In this document: one piece after another, positions 35,995-45,335 of the stretch
Position numbering within the stretch: the first letter of the stretch is position 1
Layout: each line of letters begins with the position of its first letter
Assembly: GCF_900142125.1 (NCBI RefSeq)
Contig: NZ_FQZT01000010.1
Coordinates: 1-64,000 of the forward strand
Length of the DNA stretch: 64,000 nucleotides
Direction of reading: 5' to 3'
From: Malonomonas rubra DSM 5091
GTDB taxonomy: Bacteria; Desulfobacterota; Desulfuromonadia; Desulfuromonadales; Geopsychrobacteraceae
Notes under the pieces: generated by a model
Told to the model about the DNA's origin: nothing
Database searches by the model: none
The model's input: only the letters and a program-made list of their open reading frames with translations
Translations under genes and position numbers: made by a program

Positions 35995-36363
35995 CTAAAA
36001 AAAATAATGCCAAAGCAGGTCCAGCCGACCTTTGCGAATCAGCGCTTTACCGGAAAAACGCATGATTTCACGTACCTTCTCCCGATGTCCCGGGCGGTAA
36101 CAATGAATCGTACAATGCTTGCAGGAAGGTTTTTCATCGAGAGGACACTTCAAGCGTCGCTCGATCGCATAAAGGAGAAACTCGGTGCACTCGGTGCAGC
36201 AGCGATAACCGGACAAGTGAGACAGTTCCGGCGGAAGGTTCTCGATAGGAGATCGACCAGCCTGATGGTGGGCTTTGCAATAGACCGACGTGAAAAGTGC
36301 AAGCACCTTGAGGTCTTTACGCTCTTTTCTGGTTAGTGGCTGCTGTTGGTTTTTATCACTCAT
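35995..36363 (-). CDS. YgbA-family (nitrous oxide-stimulated promoter) protein
   Basis: This 122-aa cysteine-rich protein has YRCCTECTEFLLYAIERRLKCPLDEKPSCKHCTIHCYRPGHREKVREIMRFSG, the typical YgbA signature. Members are induced by nitric oxide in several bacteria, and E. coli YgbA aids recovery from nitrosative stress; biochemistry is uncertain. The cysteine pattern suggests iron-sulfur or zinc binding. A Crp/Fnr-type site lies 35-48 bases upstream of the start, and the probable regulator gene is directly upstream. Confidence 0.88.
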   Translation of the reverse strand: MSDKNQQQPLTRKERKDLKVLALFTSVYCKAHHQAGRSPIENLPPELSHLSGYRCCTECTEFLLYAIERRLKCPLDEKPSCKHCTIHCYRPGHREKVREIMRFSGKALIRKGRLDLLWHYFF

Positions 36364-36397
36364 ACGGTGAGTTTAAACAGGCTGACGGACGAATCCC

Positions 36398-36411
36398 TTG
36401 ATGCAGGTCAA
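36398..36411. promoter_or_regulatory. Crp/Fnr-family binding site upstream of the YgbA-like gene
   Basis: TTGAT-GCAG-GTCAA (minus strand TTGAC-CTGC-ATCAA) is the same palindrome type as at 35967-35980. It sits in the 50-base gap between the Crp/Fnr gene and the YgbA-like gene. Confidence 0.65.
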
Positions 36412-36413
36412 AA

Positions 36414-37094
36414 TCAGGCCATATCCTTGCTGCTGTCGGCAAGATCGTGCAAACGGTCGACATCAAGAATTTCGATCGTCTTCCCCTGGACACGAATCAT
36501 CTCCTCATCCGCAAGCTTGCGGAAGGTCCGCGACAGGGTTTCACTGACAGTTCCCAGGTTGGAGGCCAATTGGCTTTTCGAGAATGGCAGTGTCACCTGC
36601 CGATTCTCGTCGGCCCCGATTTCGATCAGGAAGCGAGCCAATCTTGCCGGCACATCCCGAAATGTCAGATCTTCAATCTGGGTGACAAACTGACGCAAAA
36701 AACGTGAGAGGCCACCGATAATATTGATGGCAATTTGCGAATGCTGGTGCAGCAGGTTGAGAAAATCCTGCTTCGGGAAGAAAACCAGTGTCGATTTTTC
36801 CAGCACTTCGGCGAAAGCGGGATAACAACCGTCATCGAAAATCGCGGCATCGGCAAAAGTACTTCCCGGCAGGACCACGTGCAGAATCCGCTCTTTTCCT
36901 TCCGGGGAGAGCTTATAGATCTTGACCTTCCCGCTGCCGACCGCGTAAAAACCAGCAGCCTCTTCTCCTTGCTCAAACAAAACATCTCCACGTCGGCATT
37001 CACGTAATCGTCCGACGGTGGCCAGCAGTTGCAAGTCAGTATCTGTCAGGCCAGCAAAAAGGTGGCAGCGGGTGACATTTTCAGGAAGACGCAT
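36414..37094 (-). CDS. Crp/Fnr-family transcriptional regulator
   Basis: This 226-aa regulator has an N-terminal cyclic-nucleotide-binding-like barrel (DVLFEQGEEAAGFYAVGSGKVKIYKLSPEGKERILHVVLPG), a dimer helix and a C-terminal winged HTH. The recognition helix contains VSETLSRTFRKL, the E-X2-SR arrangement that reads TTGA half-sites. The FNR N-terminal cysteine cluster is absent, so it is not an oxygen-sensing FNR; a DNR/HcpR-like NO sensor is possible. ATG 37094 is preferred over the TTG one codon earlier. Probable targets are the two adjacent palindromes. Confidence 0.9.
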   Translation of the reverse strand: MRLPENVTRCHLFAGLTDTDLQLLATVGRLRECRRGDVLFEQGEEAAGFYAVGSGKVKIYKLSPEGKERILHVVLPGSTFADAAIFDDGCYPAFAEVLEKSTLVFFPKQDFLNLLHQHSQIAINIIGGLSRFLRQFVTQIEDLTFRDVPARLARFLIEIGADENRQVTLPFSKSQLASNLGTVSETLSRTFRKLADEEMIRVQGKTIEILDVDRLHDLADSSKDMA

Positions 37095-37116
37095 CAAGTC
37101 AAACCTTTTCTTGAGA

Positions 37117-38532
37117 TCAAGAACCGTGCAAACCGTGCTTTTTCAACAGATCGTACAGCGTTGGTCGACTGACTGACAAATACTCTGCCGTCTGCTGTAC
37201 ATTGCCCTGGCACTCCTCAAGCGCTCGTTGCAGCAGCAGATGATCGACCTGGTAGCGGGCATCCTTCAGCGACAAACCCGACAACTCCAATCCACCTAAC
37301 ATCTCTGTGTCTTCCGTGGCAACAGTGGCTTCATCACTGAGATCGGACAGTTCACGTTCTTCAAAACCCAAATCCCATGGTTCAATGATTGGAGTGTCCG
37401 CCATAACGATCGCCCGTTTCACCTTGTTCTCAAGTTCACGCACATTGCCGGGCCAATCGTATTCCTTGATCCATTTCAGCGACGCAGCGCTGAACCCACG
37501 CGCCTTGATGGAAAGCTCCTGGCTGAAACGACGCAGAAAAACATTGGCCAGCAGCTCGATATCATCACCACGCTCGCGCAGCGGAGGTAATTCGATGGTG
37601 ATGACGCCGAGACGATAGTAAAGGTCTTCTCGAAAATCGCCCTTTTTCATGGCATCATGGATATCGATATTGGTCGCCGCGACGACCCGTACATCGACCG
37701 GAATATCCTCTCGTCCACCGACCCGCTGCACCAATTTGTCCTGCAGAAAACGCAGCATTTTCACCTGCAGAAGCGGTGGCATCTCTCCGATCTCATCCAG
37801 AAACAAGGTGCCTTGGTCAGCGAATTCGACCTTCCCCTGAACCCGATTCTGAGCCCCGGTAAAAGCTCCTTTTTCGTGACCGAACAGTTCCGATTCCAGC
37901 AGGTTTTCAGGAATCGCACCACAGTTGATCGCTACGAACCTGGCCTCCTGACGAAGACCGCGGTTGTGAATCGCCTGGGCGACGATCTCTTTTCCAGTGC
38001 CACTTTCACCGAGGATCAGTACCGGGATGTCGATTGATGCAACCTTTTTGATCGTGGCAAAAACTTTCTGCATCGCCGGGCAGTGGCCAAAAATCCCCCC
38101 GTATCCGCCCTCTTCCTTGCGGGTTTCGGTCTGCAATCGGCGGTTTTCCTCTTCAAGTCCGGCAACATGGTACGCACGCGACAGGATAATCTTGAGTTCA
38201 TCGAGATTGATCGGCTTGTGGTAAAAATCATAGGCCCCCATGCCGACTGCGGCCAGCGCATTGGCGTGATCCTCATTGCCCGAAAGCACGATCACCTTGG
38301 TTGCTGGCTGCTGCTTGAGGATTTCTTCGAGGCAGCGCAACCCTTCCGTTGCTCCATCGATATCTGGCGGCAAGCCCAGGTCAAGGGTCACCACGGCGGG
38401 CTGATGCTGAGCAAACAAAACCAGTGCTTCGTCGACACTCTCAGCAAGAATAACTTTATAGTCCTTTGCGAGCCCCCACTTGAGTTGCTTGCGGATTTCC
38501 TGGCTATCATCAACAATCAGCAGTTTTTCCAA
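37117..38532 (-). CDS. prsR: PrsR-type sigma-54 response regulator (exosortase/PEP-CTERM system)
   Basis: This NtrC-like activator has 471 aa: a receiver domain with phosphoacceptor D51 (TLDLGLPP), an AAA+ domain with GESGTGKE and the sigma-54 contact GAFTGA, and a Fis-type HTH (QQTAEYLSVSRPTLYDLLKKHGL). The receiver's LDLGLPPDIDGATEGLRCLEEIL is characteristic of PrsR, the regulator paired with PrsK in exosortase A systems. It lies 56 bases downstream of prsK. It should activate sigma-54 promoters of the extracellular polysaccharide/exosortase genes; a candidate is noted at 46292-46307. Confidence 0.93.
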   Translation of the reverse strand: MEKLLIVDDSQEIRKQLKWGLAKDYKVILAESVDEALVLFAQHQPAVVTLDLGLPPDIDGATEGLRCLEEILKQQPATKVIVLSGNEDHANALAAVGMGAYDFYHKPINLDELKIILSRAYHVAGLEEENRRLQTETRKEEGGYGGIFGHCPAMQKVFATIKKVASIDIPVLILGESGTGKEIVAQAIHNRGLRQEARFVAINCGAIPENLLESELFGHEKGAFTGAQNRVQGKVEFADQGTLFLDEIGEMPPLLQVKMLRFLQDKLVQRVGGREDIPVDVRVVAATNIDIHDAMKKGDFREDLYYRLGVITIELPPLRERGDDIELLANVFLRRFSQELSIKARGFSAASLKWIKEYDWPGNVRELENKVKRAIVMADTPIIEPWDLGFEERELSDLSDEATVATEDTEMLGGLELSGLSLKDARYQVDHLLLQRALEECQGNVQQTAEYLSVSRPTLYDLLKKHGLHGS

Positions 38533-38588
38533 CAGAACCTCCGGAAGAAAACCGAATCAGATCACAAAAAAAGAGGTTGGATTTTCAT

Positions 38589-40646
38589 TTATTCAGTGGC
38601 AATTCCAAGAGCCCGCGGCAATAGCAGCCGGAAGGTCGTCCCTTCACCTTCACAGCTTTCGACATCAATGCGACCGTTATGAGATTCCATAATCTGCTTG
38701 CATTGATACAGGCCGATTCCGAAGCCGTGTTTCTTTGTCGTTTCAAACGGCTTGAACAAGCGATTCTGGATAAAATCATCACTCATGCCACAACCGCTAT
38801 CTTGGACTTCGACAAACGCTGAATTTTGCTTAACACCGTATCTAACCTGGACGGCAGAGTTATTCTTGCTTGCTTCAACTGCATTAAGCAACAAATTTAA
38901 TATGACTTTATAGATCTCTTCCTCGTCGGCATCAATCTGGACCGACTCGCCACTTATCTCAATCTCACCGGTCGCGGTATTGACTGCGTCCTCAATAACT
39001 TTTCCTAACTCCACGGGGGCCACCAGCAGTTGAGGCTTTTCCTTGAGGTTCTTCAGGCGGGCGATCAGCCCTTTCATGTTATTAACGGTATTATCGACCG
39101 TTTCCAACATGTCCTGCTGAAATTCCGGGTCTTCTATATAGTTCCTGGCATTATCCAGCATCAGAGACAGACCGGAAACCTGGTTCTTTAAATCGTGCAA
39201 CACAAAGGTCGATACCTTACCGATGGCCGCCAGTTCGCGCGCCACAGTTAATTGTTCCGACAAACGCAGACCCTGGACCGCAGCGATCGACTGCCGGGCC
39301 AACATCCGCATCAGATCATAATCTTCATACGTGTAGTTTTCGGCTGCATTGATTTTACCGGTCAGGACGATGAAACCGGTCAATTCATTGTCGAAAAAAA
39401 GTGGCACAACAAGAGACGCACCAGCTTCGGAAAGCGAGCTGATCAGGGCGTCTTCGAGTTCATCGTTCGCCTGTCTTAAGTCCAGTACCCAGTCTTTCTC
39501 AGACAGTTGTAGAATCAAGGGGTCATCGGCCTTGAAGCTGCGCCAGTCACGACGAAATTCGAAATGATGACTGTAACTGTATTCACCTGTCTCACTGTCG
39601 AGCAGATAAAAGGCACCTCCGTTACAAGCGAAAATTTCGCAGAAGCTGATCAGTATCGTCTGCTGCAGTTCCCCTAACGAATTGGCCCCACTCAACCTGG
39701 CAGTAAAATCGGTCCACTGCTGTCGATAATCGTATTTACTCTGATAAAAGTTTTTGTGCAGATGGACTTTTATTTTGCGACGCAACGTTTCCGACATCAA
39801 CAGCACAGAAACCAAAACCGCACAGACAATCGCGATGACCAGCAGGATATTGCGCTGAGCCGGCAGATCGAGGTAACGCATCCCTTCCCCAACCAGACCA
39901 AGTCCGATCAGGTAGGCCCCAACGACAAACAGGATCAGGGAACGATATGCAGCCGTTCGGGAAATCGTGATTTTACCGGCCTGACGACGGAAGAAACGAG
40001 AATAGAAGATCAGTGCAACAGCAACCAGCAGGGCAAAAGAACGGGCACCTGTCATCGACATCTCGAGAGATCGATAGAGCAGGCTCTGGCTGTAATAAAC
40101 GACGGAAATGCCGAGCAACACGCAGAGACCGATGATCTCGTATTTAACGTGCCAGCGCTCAAACTGTGACAACGCCGAAAACGTGCGCTCGATCTGCACC
40201 ATCGACAGCACCAGGAATGTCATCAGCATCAGGTAAAAAACAAAACCGATATTGCTGAGAAACAGCAGGGTTTCTTCACCAAAATCCGGAGAAAAATAAA
40301 AAGCATTAAGCTCCTGGCTCAGGCCAAGGCCTAAAAAAACAAAAGCTGTTGGCAGCAACAGTCGTGACGTCTTGGACAGACTTGAAATTTTTGCCGGACG
40401 GCAATAAAAAGCCGAGCAGCCAAGCGCAACCAGCGGCAGGAGCGATTCCAGTTTCTGCACCCAGGCTTTCAGCAGAAACTGCTCCGGGTAAAGCAGGACG
40501 TAGGTATCCAGACCGCAGAGCGCAGCGGAAAGAAGCAACAGCAGCGCGAGCAGAGAGTTTTCGCGGGTAAAAGAGCGAGCAAGCAAAAACAGGCTACACA
40601 AAACGGCAGCAGCGACAGAAATTATTGAAAATGCTGCTGTATTCAT
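38589..40646 (-). CDS. prsK: PrsK-type membrane histidine kinase (exosortase/PEP-CTERM system)
   Basis: This 685-aa sensor kinase has seven to nine N-terminal hydrophobic helices (to about 290), a GAF-like domain (about 320-460), the dimerisation helix with H484 in FVLHDLKNQ, and a HATPase domain (DSGCGMS, KHGFGIGLYQCK). This architecture is that of PrsK, found only with PrsR and exosortase loci. The signal sensed by its membrane part is unknown. Genes for EpsI and exosortase follow upstream on the same strand, six bases away. Confidence 0.93.
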   Translation of the reverse strand: MNTAAFSIISVAAAVLCSLFLLARSFTRENSLLALLLLLSAALCGLDTYVLLYPEQFLLKAWVQKLESLLPLVALGCSAFYCRPAKISSLSKTSRLLLPTAFVFLGLGLSQELNAFYFSPDFGEETLLFLSNIGFVFYLMLMTFLVLSMVQIERTFSALSQFERWHVKYEIIGLCVLLGISVVYYSQSLLYRSLEMSMTGARSFALLVAVALIFYSRFFRRQAGKITISRTAAYRSLILFVVGAYLIGLGLVGEGMRYLDLPAQRNILLVIAIVCAVLVSVLLMSETLRRKIKVHLHKNFYQSKYDYRQQWTDFTARLSGANSLGELQQTILISFCEIFACNGGAFYLLDSETGEYSYSHHFEFRRDWRSFKADDPLILQLSEKDWVLDLRQANDELEDALISSLSEAGASLVVPLFFDNELTGFIVLTGKINAAENYTYEDYDLMRMLARQSIAAVQGLRLSEQLTVARELAAIGKVSTFVLHDLKNQVSGLSLMLDNARNYIEDPEFQQDMLETVDNTVNNMKGLIARLKNLKEKPQLLVAPVELGKVIEDAVNTATGEIEISGESVQIDADEEEIYKVILNLLLNAVEASKNNSAVQVRYGVKQNSAFVEVQDSGCGMSDDFIQNRLFKPFETTKKHGFGIGLYQCKQIMESHNGRIDVESCEGEGTTFRLLLPRALGIATE

Positions 40647-40652
40647 ATGCTG

Positions 40653-41285
40653 TTAGCGAGGCAGGGCTGAGGTTATTGCTGGATAGAAATCGTGGATAAA
40701 CTTCTCACCGACCGCTATTGCTTTATCCACCCTGTCGGTTGCCATGACAGAAAGACGGATAAAAGAAGAATCTCGACGATTGGCAATGATGGAGTTTTTC
40801 ACTTGCTCGATTTTCATCCTGTATTCATCAGTGACGATAGCGTCCCGTAACTGAAACCAGTAAAGGAACAGCTGTTTCTCCGCATCCTTCTGGTAGATCG
40901 CCTGAACATAGGGAACGGTCTCCCCAGCGATTTTAACTTCCGCGACACGGCTGTCCAAGCGGTTCCAGCCACTCCCCGGTAAACACTGGCGCGGGGAATG
41001 AATTGCACCGCTATCTGGACCACCATCATGATAGCCGATATAAAGCGACACCTGTTCACCGTCAGTGTTGCGGTAAGATCTTGAAAGATAATCGGCCGGT
41101 CTTAAAACCTCCAAAGTTCGTTCATCGAACCGGGCTTGCCCGGTCATCTGCCAGGCTCCGACTTTTTGCGGGAAAAGATCGAGAGGCTGATTTACCGGGA
41201 CTGCCACCTCAGATCGTGCATAAACATAAGCTGCAGCCAAAGCCAGCACGGCATAAAGCAGAAGAAATCTCCAGGTTTTAATCAT
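40653..41285 (-). CDS. epsI: EpsI-family exosortase-associated protein
   Basis: This 210-aa protein has one N-terminal membrane helix and an exported EpsI domain: LDLFPQKVGAWQM, LRPADYLSRSYRN and HSPRQCLPGSGWN are its landmarks. EpsI proteins accompany exosortases, sometimes fused to them, and are thought to help in polysaccharide or protein export; the exact activity is unknown. The start overlaps the exosortase stop by four bases (ATGA). Confidence 0.92.
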   Translation of the reverse strand: MIKTWRFLLLYAVLALAAAYVYARSEVAVPVNQPLDLFPQKVGAWQMTGQARFDERTLEVLRPADYLSRSYRNTDGEQVSLYIGYHDGGPDSGAIHSPRQCLPGSGWNRLDSRVAEVKIAGETVPYVQAIYQKDAEKQLFLYWFQLRDAIVTDEYRMKIEQVKNSIIANRRDSSFIRLSVMATDRVDKAIAVGEKFIHDFYPAITSALPR

Positions 41286-42109
41286 GACGACACCTTCCGC
41301 AAAACACCACTACTGATGAACAGTAGTACCATCGCCAGCAAGAAAACACCCATGCCAGCGAACTCGTGAAAGAACCCTTCCGCAGCTGCAGCACCATAAT
41401 ATTGAGCCAGGTAGCCAGTTCCAATGACACGCAACATATTGGTGAGAATTGCAATGGGAACGGTCAGCAGAATCAACACCACACGCCACACTGGCTTATC
41501 CTGCGTAAAAAAGGCCAAAGCCACACCTAGCGCCAGAAGTGACATCAACGAACGCAAGCCGCTACAGGCATCCGCAACCTCGAGCACGGTTTCGGGAAAC
41601 ATGATGATGTTCCCTTCCCGTAAGACGATGACCCCCATCAACTTCAGAATGATAACGGAAAACTTGGCAACGAAAAGTTTCAGCGGAAACGCCAGAGAAT
41701 CATAAACAATATAAGGCAGCGGAATCATGAAAAAAAGAAAGCCGAGCGGCAACGACAACGTCTTGAACCATTGCCAGCCAAAAAGAAACAGGACCATTCC
41801 ACAAAGCAGAAAAACGAAGGAAGTCCGTAGGGCAAAATCAACCTGTGCCGAGACTCCAGCAAAAAGAACCAGCAAGGCAAAAGCAACCAACAGCAATCCG
41901 CTGTTCATCGGCTTGATGAGATCATTCAGCAACTGATCCCGGACCTGCCAGGCAAAATAGGCCGAAATGACTGGCACCAGAAAACCGTGCGAATAGTTCT
42001 CGTCGTTCGACCAGTCGTAGTAGAGCCCCTGGAAAACATCTGCGTAGACGACCGCAAGTAGCACGGCGACAACAGAGAATAAACCGATTTGATTTTTTGA
42101 AAGCAGCAT
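41282..42109 (-). CDS. Exosortase
   Basis: This 275-aa integral membrane transpeptidase of the exosortase family, with about eight helices, would cut and attach C-terminally tagged exported proteins. The catalytic triad is complete: C182 (VADACSGLRSLM), R227 (TNMLRVIGTGY) and H248 (GFFHEFAGMG). EpsI downstream and PrsK/PrsR show a classical exosortase locus. I cannot decide the subtype (PEP-CTERM, VPLPA, VPEID and others) from sequence alone, and no clear substrate is encoded in the window. Confidence 0.93.
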   Translation of the reverse strand: MLLSKNQIGLFSVVAVLLAVVYADVFQGLYYDWSNDENYSHGFLVPVISAYFAWQVRDQLLNDLIKPMNSGLLLVAFALLVLFAGVSAQVDFALRTSFVFLLCGMVLFLFGWQWFKTLSLPLGFLFFMIPLPYIVYDSLAFPLKLFVAKFSVIILKLMGVIVLREGNIIMFPETVLEVADACSGLRSLMSLLALGVALAFFTQDKPVWRVVLILLTVPIAILTNMLRVIGTGYLAQYYGAAAAEGFFHEFAGMGVFLLAMVLLFISSGVLRKVSS

Positions 42110-42118
42110 TATCGACCC

Positions 42119-43222
42119 TTAAAACAGATTCAGCAGGACATCAACAATTCTCTCCGCCGACTTACCATCCCATTTTTCAGGTGACCTGCCCTTTGGGGCT
42201 TCACCGCTGAGAATTTTAAACGCCTCCTGTAATATCTTATTTTTATCGTTGCCAACCATGATGTTTGAGCCAACTTCACAGGTGATCGGTCGCTCCGTAT
42301 TCGGGCGCATGGTCACACAGGGCACACCGAGCACCGTGGTTTCCTCCTGCAGCCCCCCGCTATCGGTCAGGACCAGCTTGGCATTCATGTTCAGATTGAG
42401 AAATTCAAGATAGCCGAGCGGCTCGGTAATCCAGATCCCCTTAATCTCGTCTCCGCTCTTAAAATAGTGAGAAAGACCGAACTGGTCTGCCATTTTTCGA
42501 GTTCGCGGGTGAATCGGAAAAACAATCGGCACCTCTTGTGAAATCTCATGTAAAGCTTCAAGTATTCCCTCAAAAACATCTTTATTATCGACATTACCAG
42601 GACGGTGCATTGTCAGCGTTGCGTATCTGCCTGGTTGCAAGCCTAGCTTTTCACCGAAAGCAGACTTCGCTGCCATTTGCTTATGTTTCAGCAGAGTATC
42701 GATCATGACATTGCCGACGAAAAAGATCTTCTCCTTGGATACGCCTTCGGCTGCCAGGTTCTCATCGGCAAAATGATCGGTCGTGAACAGGTAATCACAA
42801 AGGACATCTGTACAGAGACGATTGATTTCCTCTGGCATCGACATATCACGCGAACGCAAACCCGCCTCGACATGGGCGACTTTGATGCCAAGCTTTTTCG
42901 CCGTAATAGTACAGGCCATAGTCGAGTTAACGTCGCCGACCACAATCACCAGATCCGGTTTTTCTTGTAGACAGACCTTTTCGAACTCAACCATGATTTT
43001 GGCTGTCTGCTCGGCATGACTACCGGAGCCGACTTCAAGATTTATGTCCGGCTTCGGCATCCCCAAATCATCGAAGAAGGATTTACTCATCTTCTCGTCG
43101 TAATGTTGACCTGTATGCACCAGCAGGTGTTCGATTTGTTCCGGATATTTGTTCATGGCTTCGATGATCGGAGCCATTTTCATAAAGTTAGGACGTGCAC
43201 CGACGATGTTGATGATTTTCAA
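42119..43222 (-). CDS. wecB: UDP-N-acetylglucosamine 2-epimerase (non-hydrolysing)
   Basis: This enzyme interconverts UDP-GlcNAc and UDP-ManNAc for polysaccharide synthesis. The 367-aa protein has NIVGARPNFMKMAPI, HTGQHYDEKMS, HVEAGLRSRD and DSGGLQEETTVLGVP, all diagnostic. The start is the TTG at 43222, which directly precedes KIINIVGARPN and has GGAGGG four bases upstream. A TTG further out is less likely. It heads the exosortase/EpsI/PrsKR run (nine bases before exosortase). Confidence 0.94.
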   Translation of the reverse strand: MKIINIVGARPNFMKMAPIIEAMNKYPEQIEHLLVHTGQHYDEKMSKSFFDDLGMPKPDINLEVGSGSHAEQTAKIMVEFEKVCLQEKPDLVIVVGDVNSTMACTITAKKLGIKVAHVEAGLRSRDMSMPEEINRLCTDVLCDYLFTTDHFADENLAAEGVSKEKIFFVGNVMIDTLLKHKQMAAKSAFGEKLGLQPGRYATLTMHRPGNVDNKDVFEGILEALHEISQEVPIVFPIHPRTRKMADQFGLSHYFKSGDEIKGIWITEPLGYLEFLNLNMNAKLVLTDSGGLQEETTVLGVPCVTMRPNTERPITCEVGSNIMVGNDKNKILQEAFKILSGEAPKGRSPEKWDGKSAERIVDVLLNLF

Positions 43223-43327
43223 GAGACCCTCCAGCAAGAAAATTTATAAATAACTATTCAGTGATTTTATGTGCCTGAGACAAATGAAACAAGCCTGTTT
43301 ATAAAGAGTCGTTACAGCAACTAGTGA

Positions 43328-44410
43328 CTATAGCTGTTTTTTCGGCTTCATCGCCTTTTTTAATAAATGCGGAATGAGAAGGTAAAAAGGCATACGCAGG
43401 TAGTGAGAACGCACGAACAAAAGCCAGCGTGCCAGAGAAGCCCCAAACTTGTCGCAGCTGTAATGATAGGGCTGCAGTGCACGCATAAACAACGCATCCA
43501 TCAATTTAGCTGTCAGTCCTTTCGGAACCCCATCACCAATTTTTTCGATGCTGCCTGAAGGAATTGGAGTTAGCAGAATCTTATGACTATACCTGAGAGC
43601 ATAATAAAGAGGTTTGTTCAGATCCAGTTCCGCAGCACGACCAATCAGTACTGTCCAGAAATCATCGATTTCTGCTGAAAACTGGCGCAGCAATCCATCC
43701 AGATCGAGCAAGCCTCGGAACCCGTGCTCGAATTCTCCCTCGTGGAACAAGTGGGTGGCACTGTGCAGGACCATGTCGATGGGAGACAGCGTGAATATGT
43801 ACGGGTTGTCCTGCAAGGGAACAATGTCTGCGAAAAGCTTGCTGCTGTCAGGCTTCAAGCTTGCAGTCAAAGGAAGTATCGTGTGGTGCACATCAAGCAC
43901 GGAACGCCGCTTCATATGCTTCAGCGGCGGCAGTTCATGCATCCACTGACGGTAATAACGTTGATCGTACTCGTCCAGATGGGACGACAGCCAACCATTA
44001 AGGAACAAAGCGCGCTCTGCGGTATCAAGCTTCTGTCTTTCCACCAGCAGGTCGATATCGGAAAAAACACGTCCTCTTGCAAAAGGCATCTCTGCCAGCA
44101 TATAAGCTGCCCCCTTCAGCAAGATAACAGGTACATCCCTTCCCCTTAGTGCATGGCAAATGCGATTCACTTCCCATTTTACCGACCGTTCATAACCCTC
44201 AGACAGATTACGTGCTGAATCGAGATGCACCATGACCTGTTCGGGAGCAGAACCGAGAAGATCTTTTTCACGCAACAAAAAAGAAAGCCGAGGCAGAACA
44301 TCGGCCCCCTGAGCCTGGCGCAGCAAAAGATCCCAGTCCCCGCGCTTGAATACAGAAACAGTTTCCGGGTTGCGAAAAAACTGAACCAGCATCGGGGCGT
44401 TATGTGGCAT
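43328..44410 (-). CDS. Nucleotidyltransferase-family protein of the HprK/PqqD-associated cassette
   Basis: This 360-aa protein of the NTP_transf_5 family (MNT-like nucleotidyltransferase fold) has VILLKGAAYMLAEMPFARGRVFSDIDLLV, including the G(S/A)-x-DxD-like acidic pair, and a long C-terminal helical part with HLFHEGEFEHGFRGLLDLDGLL. Such proteins commonly accompany PqqD-like and HprK-like genes in exosortase loci. The ATG at 44410 lies inside the kinase gene end (11-base overlap). The target of nucleotidylation is unknown. Confidence 0.85.
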   Translation of the reverse strand: MPHNAPMLVQFFRNPETVSVFKRGDWDLLLRQAQGADVLPRLSFLLREKDLLGSAPEQVMVHLDSARNLSEGYERSVKWEVNRICHALRGRDVPVILLKGAAYMLAEMPFARGRVFSDIDLLVERQKLDTAERALFLNGWLSSHLDEYDQRYYRQWMHELPPLKHMKRRSVLDVHHTILPLTASLKPDSSKLFADIVPLQDNPYIFTLSPIDMVLHSATHLFHEGEFEHGFRGLLDLDGLLRQFSAEIDDFWTVLIGRAAELDLNKPLYYALRYSHKILLTPIPSGSIEKIGDGVPKGLTAKLMDALFMRALQPYHYSCDKFGASLARWLLFVRSHYLRMPFYLLIPHLLKKAMKPKKQL

Positions 44411-45335
44411 TCTGAGATTCCCCAGACTTGAGTGCGGCAAGATCATCGAATTCTGAAATGGCATCATCCAGAACGCTGTAGCTGAAATCGAAGCAATCAG
44501 AACTATCTATCACCTTTGTGACAGCCTCAAACCCCTTCTCACTCAGGATGCTGTAATTGAAGCTGTTCTCTATCAACCTGATACAGGCCTGCCCTTTCGA
44601 AAGCGGTTCCAGCGTCAAAGGTGAGCCCGCAATATATTTCGGGAAAACCACCCAGCCAGGGATTGCGGTTTCTGTAGAACGATCAACATGTTCAGTCGGT
44701 ACACGCATATGGGCAACCGAACCCTTCGACGTATCGTGAGAAATACGACTTATGACCGCATCCGGGCTGAACCGTTGAATGACTTTTATCGATTCGTTTT
44801 TCAAACTGACAGGACGGGGAAGTGGAAAAATCCGCCCATCGGCCAGAGAAACCATTGTCAGTTCATCAGACAGAAGCCGCCAGCCCGAATTGACAAGTGC
44901 TGCACAGAGAGTGCTTTTTCCAGACCCGGGGTCACCCGGCAGAATCAAAGCATAGCCATTTTTTTCAACAACAGCAGCATGAATGGTAAGTTGATTGTTT
45001 ATTCGTGTTGATACACACCAGTTGAGCCCCCACTCCAACATGGGAAACGCTTGATCGAGAGGAAGCGGTTTAAATGGTGTGAGCCGATCGACATAGAACT
45101 GAACCTGAGGCCGAACCCAACGACGGACTCCCATCGGTTTTTCAAGTGAAATGTGAAAATCGAAGAAATCGCTTTCCGGTTCAACGGAATAATCCGCGTA
45201 CATTGAAGCAATCCCATCGGCAACAAAGGGTAGACTCGATCGGATACGGCTGACAAAAGAGCCTGTACGGAGACAAAGGCCTTCGGTATTAAGCAGTTTT
45301 TTCAACTGGGGTAATGAGTAGGAAGAGATTTTCAC
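44400..45335 (-). CDS. HprK-related kinase A
   Basis: This 311-aa relative of HPr kinase/phosphorylase has a Walker A loop at about 134-142 (GDPGSGKST) and downstream LLSDELTMVSLADG, the Walker B-like region. The N-terminal part is unlike HprK of the PTS, and no HPr gene is nearby, so the substrate must differ. It starts at GTG overlapping the PqqD-like stop by four bases (GTGA). It is one of three tightly linked genes and probably acts with them on one peptide or protein. Confidence 0.87.
   Translation of the reverse strand: MKISSYSLPQLKKLLNTEGLCLRTGSFVSRIRSSLPFVADGIASMYADYSVEPESDFFDFHISLEKPMGVRRWVRPQVQFYVDRLTPFKPLPLDQAFPMLEWGLNWCVSTRINNQLTIHAAVVEKNGYALILPGDPGSGKSTLCAALVNSGWRLLSDELTMVSLADGRIFPLPRPVSLKNESIKVIQRFSPDAVISRISHDTSKGSVAHMRVPTEHVDRSTETAIPGWVVFPKYIAGSPLTLEPLSKGQACIRLIENSFNYSILSEKGFEAVTKVIDSSDCFDFSYSVLDDAISEFDDLAALKSGESQNAT

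Noticed and set aside
37111-37120. TTGAGATCAA as a third Crp/Fnr site upstream of the regulator
   Set aside because: The half-sites are separated by only two bases instead of six, so it does not fit the TTGA-N6-TCAA geometry.
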